NCBI GenBank assembly: GCA_945895265.1 | Contig: CAMDEF010000013.1 | Coordinates: forward strand, 1 to 64,000 | Length of the DNA: 64,000 nucleotides | From: Bordetella parapertussis | GTDB taxonomy: Bacteria; Pseudomonadota; Gammaproteobacteria; Burkholderiales; Burkholderiaceae_B | Reading direction: 5' to 3' | Shown: positions 59,873 to 64,000 of the stretch, in pieces | Layout: each line of letters opens with the position of its first letter | How positions within the stretch are numbered: the first letter of the stretch is position 1 | The notes under the pieces: model-generated | What the model saw: the letters and a program-made list of their open reading frames with translations, nothing else | Told to the model about the DNA's origin: nothing | The model's database searches: none | Made by a program: the position numbers and the translations under genes

Positions 59873-60895
59873 ATGCTTAACGTCAGTCGTAGGTTAAAGT
59901 TTCCGCAACGCTGGTTGTCTCGATTGGCGGTGAATGTAGGTGTCATAGGCCTGTTGGTCAGTGCCTTGACGGGTGCGCAAGCGTTCGCCCAGTCTGCTTT
60001 CAAGCCAACGGGGCCCGTTAAAATTGTGGTGATGTTTCCGCCTGGTGGCGGCACCGACGCAGTTGCCCGAATCGTGGGCGAACGATTGACTGACTTATGG
60101 CAGCAACAGGTGATCATCGAAAATAAGGCCGGGGCGCAAGGCAACATTGGCACAGCCTATGCTTCGAAAGCAACTCCTGATGGTCAAACTTTAATGATCG
60201 CGCATCAGGGGGTGATGACGGTCAATCCGCACCTCTATAAAGATATGGGTTTTGATGTCAGAAAGGACATTGTCCCGGTTGGGCGACTGACTCAACAGCC
60301 GTTTGTGCTTGTGGCGCACCCCTCGGTACCGGCAAACACACTCAAAGAGCTTGAAGCGCTAGCAAAAAGCCAACCTGGCAAGCTGTCGTATGGCTCGAGT
60401 GCTGCTGGCCCTCAACTTGCGGTTGAGCTATTCAAGTTCATCACTGGGGCTGATTTATTGCATGTTGCCTACAAGGGCGCAGGCCCCGCGGTGATTGACG
60501 TCTTGGCTGGCAATATCAACTTGTTGGTCGCAAATCCGACCTCTGTGGCGCAGCATGTTCAGGCAGGTAGACTTCGCGCACTTGTGTTGTTTGGCGCGCA
60601 AGGGGTCGGAGTCTTACCAAGCGCACCCACTGCAATCGACGCCGGCTATCCTGCGCTGGGCGATATACCTGAGTGGTACGGGTTGGCAGTGCCTGCCTTG
60701 ACGCCGGTTGCTGTGATCACTCAACTCAATAAAGATGTCAACGCAGTACTTGCTGAGGCGTCGGTGCAAAAACGGATCAGTGCCTTGGGTTTGAATGCGT
60801 CGCCCAGCACCCCAGCCGAGTTTTTAGAACAAATCAATCGAGACTATGCTCGCTGGGGGAGTTTGATTCAAAAGGCCGGCATACGGTTTGAGTAA
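59873..60895 (+). CDS. Bug/TctC-type tripartite tricarboxylate receptor
   Basis: A 340-residue periplasmic receptor with a long leader (hydrophobic VNVGVIGLLVSALTGAQAFA, cleaved before QSAFK). Motifs: VMFPPGGGTDAVARIV, ATPDGQTLMI (Gln in place of Tyr), VAYKGAGPAVIDVLAGN and LPSAPTAIDAGYP. AGAGAGG upstream fixes the ATG at 59873. It is in one unit with the MmgE/PrpD gene. Confidence 0.92.
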   Translation: MLNVSRRLKFPQRWLSRLAVNVGVIGLLVSALTGAQAFAQSAFKPTGPVKIVVMFPPGGGTDAVARIVGERLTDLWQQQVIIENKAGAQGNIGTAYASKATPDGQTLMIAHQGVMTVNPHLYKDMGFDVRKDIVPVGRLTQQPFVLVAHPSVPANTLKELEALAKSQPGKLSYGSSAAGPQLAVELFKFITGADLLHVAYKGAGPAVIDVLAGNINLLVANPTSVAQHVQAGRLRALVLFGAQGVGVLPSAPTAIDAGYPALGDIPEWYGLAVPALTPVAVITQLNKDVNAVLAEASVQKRISALGLNASPSTPAEFLEQINRDYARWGSLIQKAGIRFE

Positions 60896-60918
60896 CCCGT
60901 GAGCCCGGCTCTTGGGTT
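60894..60918. terminator. bidirectional terminator hairpin
   Basis: AACCC (60894-60898) pairs with GGGTT (60914-60918) and GAGC (60901-60904) with GCTC (60908-60911). The hairpin overlaps the stop codons of the converging receptor and Lys-rich genes. Confidence 0.55.
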
Positions 60919-61141
60919 AGCCAATTGCTTGGGATTGGGTGAAAAAGGTTGTTTTAGGCTTGGCGGTTTTCTTTTTGGGTGCTGTGCTTTTTTTAGGAGT
61001 TGTCTTCTTTTTCGCTGCCGTGGTCTTCTTTTTGGGGCTGGTTTGCGCGGACTTAGTTGGGGTTGTTTGTGCGGCGGCGGGTGCAACTTGAGCAAAACCA
61101 AACGCAGTGAGCATTAAAAATACAGCCAGTTTTTTGTTCAT
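60917..61141 (-). CDS. small secreted Lys/Thr-rich basic protein
   Basis: A 74-residue protein. The signal peptide MNKKLAVFLMLTAFGFAQVAPAAA is followed by a mature part built almost only of Lys, Thr, Pro and Ala (repeats of KKKTT/KKK, about 30-65). No family is recognised. The composition resembles histone-like tails, but the signal peptide suggests a periplasmic or cell-surface location. The first ATG at 61144 and that at 61141 are consecutive. The gene is convergent with the receptor and divergent from the small membrane protein. Confidence 0.6.
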   Translation of the reverse strand: MNKKLAVFLMLTAFGFAQVAPAAAQTTPTKSAQTSPKKKTTAAKKKTTPKKSTAPKKKTAKPKTTFFTQSQAIG

Positions 61142-61173
61142 CATCTTTCCTTCAGATTGCAGGGGTAACCGTT

Positions 61174-61220
61174 CTCAGTAGGAGTGACTCCACCCTGAGT
61201 CTATTTTAGCCTGCTCAGGC
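61174..61220. other. stem-loops in the small-protein divergent region
   Basis: CTCAG TA GGAG TGA CTCC ACC CTGAG (61174-61199) forms a two-part stem; GCCTG CT CAGGC (61209-61220) is a second stem. Both lie between starts at 61141 (minus) and 61268 (plus), where they may influence translation or carry operators. Confidence 0.4.
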
Positions 61221-61267
61221 AGAAACACAATTTGCAATCAATCAGTTCTGTTTCAAGGGATTACAAA

Positions 61268-61615
61268 ATGCCTAAAAACTTGAAAAATACCCCTTCAAAC
61301 GTCGATTTTGATGGGGTTGTGTTGTTTTTAGCGTTAGGGTTTATTGTTGGTCTGCCTTGTTTTATTGTTGGCACGGCATTGTTTATGTTGGGTTTTTCAA
61401 CGAACAATCCTGATTTGGTTAGCATCGCCAGTCTGCTCTATGGCATCGCGGTCTCGGCGCTAGGCGGGAGAATGATTCTGCGTAAATACCCACCACAAAC
61501 AGAGAGGCAAGCGCTGTTGCTAGGTGCAGGGGCGTTGGTTGTGAGTGCTGGTTGCTATGGGGTCCTGAATGCAACATTCTGGACGTTTCACCTGCCCAGC
61601 GGCTTTGGTGGATAA
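61268..61615 (+). CDS. small inner-membrane protein of unknown function
   Basis: A 115-residue protein with three predicted membrane segments: VVLFLALGFIVGLPCFIVG (18-36), SIASLLYGIAVSALGG, and ALLLGAGALVVSAGCYGVL. The N-terminus is cytoplasmic and basic. AAGGGA lies about 8 bases upstream of the ATG at 61268. The 3' end stops 37 bases before the Bug receptor start, with which it may be cotranscribed. I do not recognise a family. Confidence 0.65.
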   Translation: MPKNLKNTPSNVDFDGVVLFLALGFIVGLPCFIVGTALFMLGFSTNNPDLVSIASLLYGIAVSALGGRMILRKYPPQTERQALLLGAGALVVSAGCYGVLNATFWTFHLPSGFGG

Positions 61616-61652
61616 TTCGATTAAGTTTGATGTTTTCAAAATTGGGATTGAA

Positions 61653-62633
61653 ATGCTGAAGCGGATTTTTTTGGTCGGGCTCGCAAGTTTAGGTGTTTGG
61701 TCAAGTTGCGTGGTTGGTCAGTCAGGTACGACCACACAATGGCCCACGCAGCCGGTTCGCGTGATTGTGCCGTTTCCGGGTGGCGCCAGTACGCTTGATG
61801 CTGTGGTGCGTTTGTTGGTGCCCGAGGTTGCACGCGATTTGGCAGGCTCTGTTTTTGTCGAAAATAAGCCTGGCGCTGGCACTGTCATCGGAGTCGATGC
61901 GGTCGCCAAGGCGGGCGAGCGACACACCTTTGGCGCGGTTGCGAATAGTTTTGCAGTCAACCAGTCGCTGGTTAAAAACTTGCCCTACAACCTAGACACA
62001 GATCTAGTACCGGTAGTCTTACTGGCGCGCACTGCGAACGTTCTTGCGGTTCGGCCTGAGTTGCCGATTCGAAACCTACCCGAGTTAATTGCCTACGCCA
62101 AGAAAAACCCGGGCAAGTTGTCGTACGGCTCGTTTGGTAATGGTACGACGCCGCACTTTGCCGGCGAGATGCTGAAATCCATGACGGGTATTGACATTGT
62201 GCATGTGCCTTATAAGGCTCAAGGGCCCGCGCTCAACGACCTACTAGGGGGTAATATCGATCTGATGTTTGGCAATTTGCCTGACTTTTTGGCACATATC
62301 CGTTCGGGTAAGCTCAGGGCGCTGGGTACGACCTATTTGACTCGCGCTCCCCTAGCCCCTGAGATCCCCACCATTGCTGAACAAGGTTTGCCAACCTTTG
62401 AAACCGACTCGTGGTACGGGATCATTGCACCTGCTAATACCCCCCAGGTCGTTGTCGAACGGATCAATCGTTCGTTCAATGAGGCTCTGACGCGAGACAG
62501 TGTTCGGCAAAATCTGCGTGAACGCGGCATTGAAATCATCGGTGGCACGCCAGCAGAGTTTGGCCTGCACCTTAAACGCGAAGTCGCCAAGTATGCCGAC
62601 ATCGTAAAAACCGCCAATATGAAAATTGACTGA
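61653..62633 (+). CDS. Bug/TctC-type tripartite tricarboxylate receptor
   Basis: A 326-residue periplasmic receptor. The leader LKRIFLVGLASLGVWSSCVVG has a Cys near the expected cleavage site and could be processed as a lipoprotein or ordinary signal peptide. Motifs: VPFPGGASTLDAVVRLL (the usual PPGG is shortened to PGG), VPYKAQGPALNDLLGGN and APEIPTIAEQGLP. It ends 8 bases before nadX, and the pair may act in the same amino-acid-related uptake route. Confidence 0.91.
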   Translation: MLKRIFLVGLASLGVWSSCVVGQSGTTTQWPTQPVRVIVPFPGGASTLDAVVRLLVPEVARDLAGSVFVENKPGAGTVIGVDAVAKAGERHTFGAVANSFAVNQSLVKNLPYNLDTDLVPVVLLARTANVLAVRPELPIRNLPELIAYAKKNPGKLSYGSFGNGTTPHFAGEMLKSMTGIDIVHVPYKAQGPALNDLLGGNIDLMFGNLPDFLAHIRSGKLRALGTTYLTRAPLAPEIPTIAEQGLPTFETDSWYGIIAPANTPQVVVERINRSFNEALTRDSVRQNLRERGIEIIGGTPAEFGLHLKREVAKYADIVKTANMKID

Positions 62634-62641
62634 GCACATTC

Positions 62642-63469
62642 ATGACTAACACTACCAACAAACAACCGTTACGTATTGCTATCGCTGGCTTGGGTGCGAT
62701 CGGCAAATCCATCGCCACGTCTTTAGCCAAAGGCGCGGTACCAGGCGTTGTGCTGACTGCGGTCTCGGCTAAGCATCACGACAAGGCGCAAGCGTTTGTG
62801 GCAAGCCTAGGTGTGCCGGTGAAGGTGCTGACGCTGGCAGAACTTGAGCCCGTGGCAGACTTAGTGATTGAGTGTGCACCGGCAGCGCTCTTGCCCGAAA
62901 TCGTAGCGCCCTTTTTAAAGGCAAAAAAACAAGCGATTGTGTTGTCGGTAGGGGCCTTACTGTTTAATCAGAATTTGATTGACATGGCGCAGCAAGAGGG
63001 TGGCATCATCCACGTACCAACTGGGGCATTGATTGGCTTAGACGCGATGATTGCAGCGGCCGAGGGCAAGATTCATTCGGTAAGGATGGTCACGCGCAAG
63101 CCGCCTAATGGGCTTTCGGGCGCCCCACATTTAATCGAGAACAACATTAGTGTTGAAGGCCTGACTGAGCCTAAAAAAGTGTTCGAAGGTAATGCGCGTG
63201 CCGCCGCTAAAGGGTTTCCGGCAAACTTAAATGTGGTGGTGGCGTTGGCGTTAGCAGGCGTCGGGCCTGAAAATACCTTGCTTGAAATTTGGGCTGATCC
63301 AACGGTTGTGCGCAACACTCACAGCATCGTGGTCGACTCAGACTCAGCGAAGTTCACCATGACCATGGAAAACATTCCATCTGAAAACCCCAAAACCGGC
63401 CGAATCGTGGCGCAAAGCGTGATCGCCATGCTGCGCAAAATGCAGGCGAGTTTTAAAGTGGGTACCTAA
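62642..63469 (+). CDS. nadX: L-aspartate dehydrogenase
   Basis: A 275-residue NAD(P)-dependent enzyme. The Rossmann motif is IAGLGAIGKSIATSL (14-28). The catalytic/dimerisation domain shows VPTGALIGLDAMIAAAEG and MVTRKPPNGLSGAPHL, hallmarks of NadX. The family oxidises L-aspartate to oxaloacetate or iminoaspartate for NAD synthesis or aspartate catabolism. It is adjacent to a Bug receptor (8 bases). Since a receptor precedes it, a catabolic role is more likely than NAD biosynthesis (inference). Confidence 0.88.
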   Translation: MTNTTNKQPLRIAIAGLGAIGKSIATSLAKGAVPGVVLTAVSAKHHDKAQAFVASLGVPVKVLTLAELEPVADLVIECAPAALLPEIVAPFLKAKKQAIVLSVGALLFNQNLIDMAQQEGGIIHVPTGALIGLDAMIAAAEGKIHSVRMVTRKPPNGLSGAPHLIENNISVEGLTEPKKVFEGNARAAAKGFPANLNVVVALALAGVGPENTLLEIWADPTVVRNTHSIVVDSDSAKFTMTMENIPSENPKTGRIVAQSVIAMLRKMQASFKVGT

Positions 63470-63500
63470 AAGTCACCCCTCAGGCTGCGGCGATTCTAAC

Positions 63501-64000
63501 TTAGGCCGCTTGCGCCGCAACCGTTTTGCGCGGTAAATCTAACGTGGTCACACGGGTGAGTTCGCGTTTGTACGTTCTGTCGTCAAACGGACGTGCGCGA
63601 TGCATGGTGGTGCGGTTGTCCCAGATGACCAGATCGCCTAGCGCCCATTCATGGTGGCCTAAAAACTGAGGGCGCGTTGCGTGCTCGATTAAGTCGCGCA
63701 ACAGCAAACGCCCCTCAGGAACTTGCCATCCGATGACGCGCTCGGCGTGTGAGGCAAGATAAAGCGACTTGCGAGGTGAGCCTTCGATCACACGCACCAA
63801 GGGGTGCGTCGCCCCAAGTAACTTGGCTTTTTCTTCTGGCGAAAAATCAAAGCCCATCGTGTGGCGCGAATAGGCAATTGAGTGATGCACGCGCAGATCG
63901 GCAATCGTTGCCTTGGTAGCGTCGTCAAGCGCTTCGTAGGCAGCACGCATGTCAGCAAATTCGGTATCGGCACGCACCGGAGGGATATTGCGCGCATACA
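63501..64000 (-). CDS. TauD/TfdA family Fe(II)/2-oxoglutarate dioxygenase, C-terminal part, cut by window edge
   Basis: At least 165 codons of a 2-oxoglutarate-dependent dioxygenase. The open frame reaches the window end (upstream residues YARNIPPVRADTEFADM are coding). The distal iron ligand is the His in NRTTMHRARPFDD, and the 2-oxoglutarate-binding Arg is in RELTRVTTLDL; LGDLVIWDN is typical. The N-terminal HxD motif lies mostly outside. Relatives open taurine, 2,4-D and other sulfonate or ether substrates. The gene converges with nadX across 31 bases. Confidence 0.88.
   Translation of the reverse strand, partial: YARNIPPVRADTEFADMRAAYEALDDATKATIADLRVHHSIAYSRHTMGFDFSPEEKAKLLGATHPLVRVIEGSPRKSLYLASHAERVIGWQVPEGRLLLRDLIEHATRPQFLGHHEWALGDLVIWDNRTTMHRARPFDDRTYKRELTRVTTLDLPRKTVAAQAA

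Overview
The window looks like a chromosome segment from a betaproteobacterium of the Burkholderiales, most likely the Alcaligenaceae. This is an inference from gene content: eight solo Bug/TctC-type periplasmic receptors scattered over 64 kb with no TctA/TctB membrane partners, many CoA-transferase, acyl-CoA and hydroxyacid genes, an E. coli-type LexA box and a Fur-type palindrome. Base composition appears moderate (roughly the low-to-mid fifties in percent GC, not counted exactly). I see no rRNA, tRNA, CRISPR array or phage genes.

Layout. 1-1.7 kb: mobile DNA. The 5' end of an IS110-family recombinase gene leaves the window on the minus strand, and next to it is a solo tnpB element (IS200/IS605 family) with both end hairpins and an intact RuvC site. 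Its promoter and start codon are covered by a near-perfect LexA box. 1.9-5 kb: an Old Yellow Enzyme reductase, a Bug receptor and a D-2-hydroxyacid dehydrogenase. 5.2-12.8 kb: a peptide-type ABC importer operon (two permeases, two ATPases, binding protein) that encloses two adjacent DoeB/AstE-like metallo-deacylases; it probably imports and deacylates an N-acyl amino compound. 12.8-17.1 kb: a nitroreductase and an FbpABC ferric iron importer with a Fur-like palindrome and an unusually short ATPase.

17.4-34 kb: a mosaic of small catabolic units. It holds a MetE-like methyltransferase coupled to a maleate isomerase/Asp-Glu racemase homologue, a monooxygenase-CMD-AhpD operon, two atypical SDRs, a GST, a cupin, an aminoacyl-tRNA deacylase, four Bug receptors, a CaiB CoA-transferase and a D-aminoacylase. 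33.8-35.1 kb is a CNT nucleoside transporter. 35.2-40.9 kb is a tight acyl-CoA operon: ADP-forming acyl-CoA synthetase, enoyl-CoA hydratase, acyl-CoA dehydrogenase, a thiolase-fold protein lacking the catalytic cysteines, and its DUF35 partner, ending in a good Rho-independent terminator. It reads as a beta-oxidation-like route that may end in an aldolase (retro-aldol) step.

41-48.5 kb: a Bug receptor, an orphan biotinyl domain, a CitE-like lyase, a nitroreductase, and an aminotransferase/FAD-FeS dehydrogenase pair suited to glyoxylate or other 2-oxoacid metabolism. 48.7-52.9 kb: a complete EmrAB-type tripartite efflux operon. 53-64 kb: a DUF2076 protein, a second maleate-isomerase-like protein with only one of the two catalytic cysteines, divergent galactarate-type and D-tartrate dehydratases, a methyltransferase, a MmgE/PrpD protein, two more Bug receptors, two small envelope proteins, L-aspartate dehydrogenase, and the C-terminal part of a TauD/TfdA dioxygenase cut by the window edge.

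Overall the segment encodes scavenging of organic and hydroxy acids, N-acylated amino compounds and acyl-CoA substrates. Several short direct repeats in divergent promoter regions are likely operators for regulators not encoded in the window.
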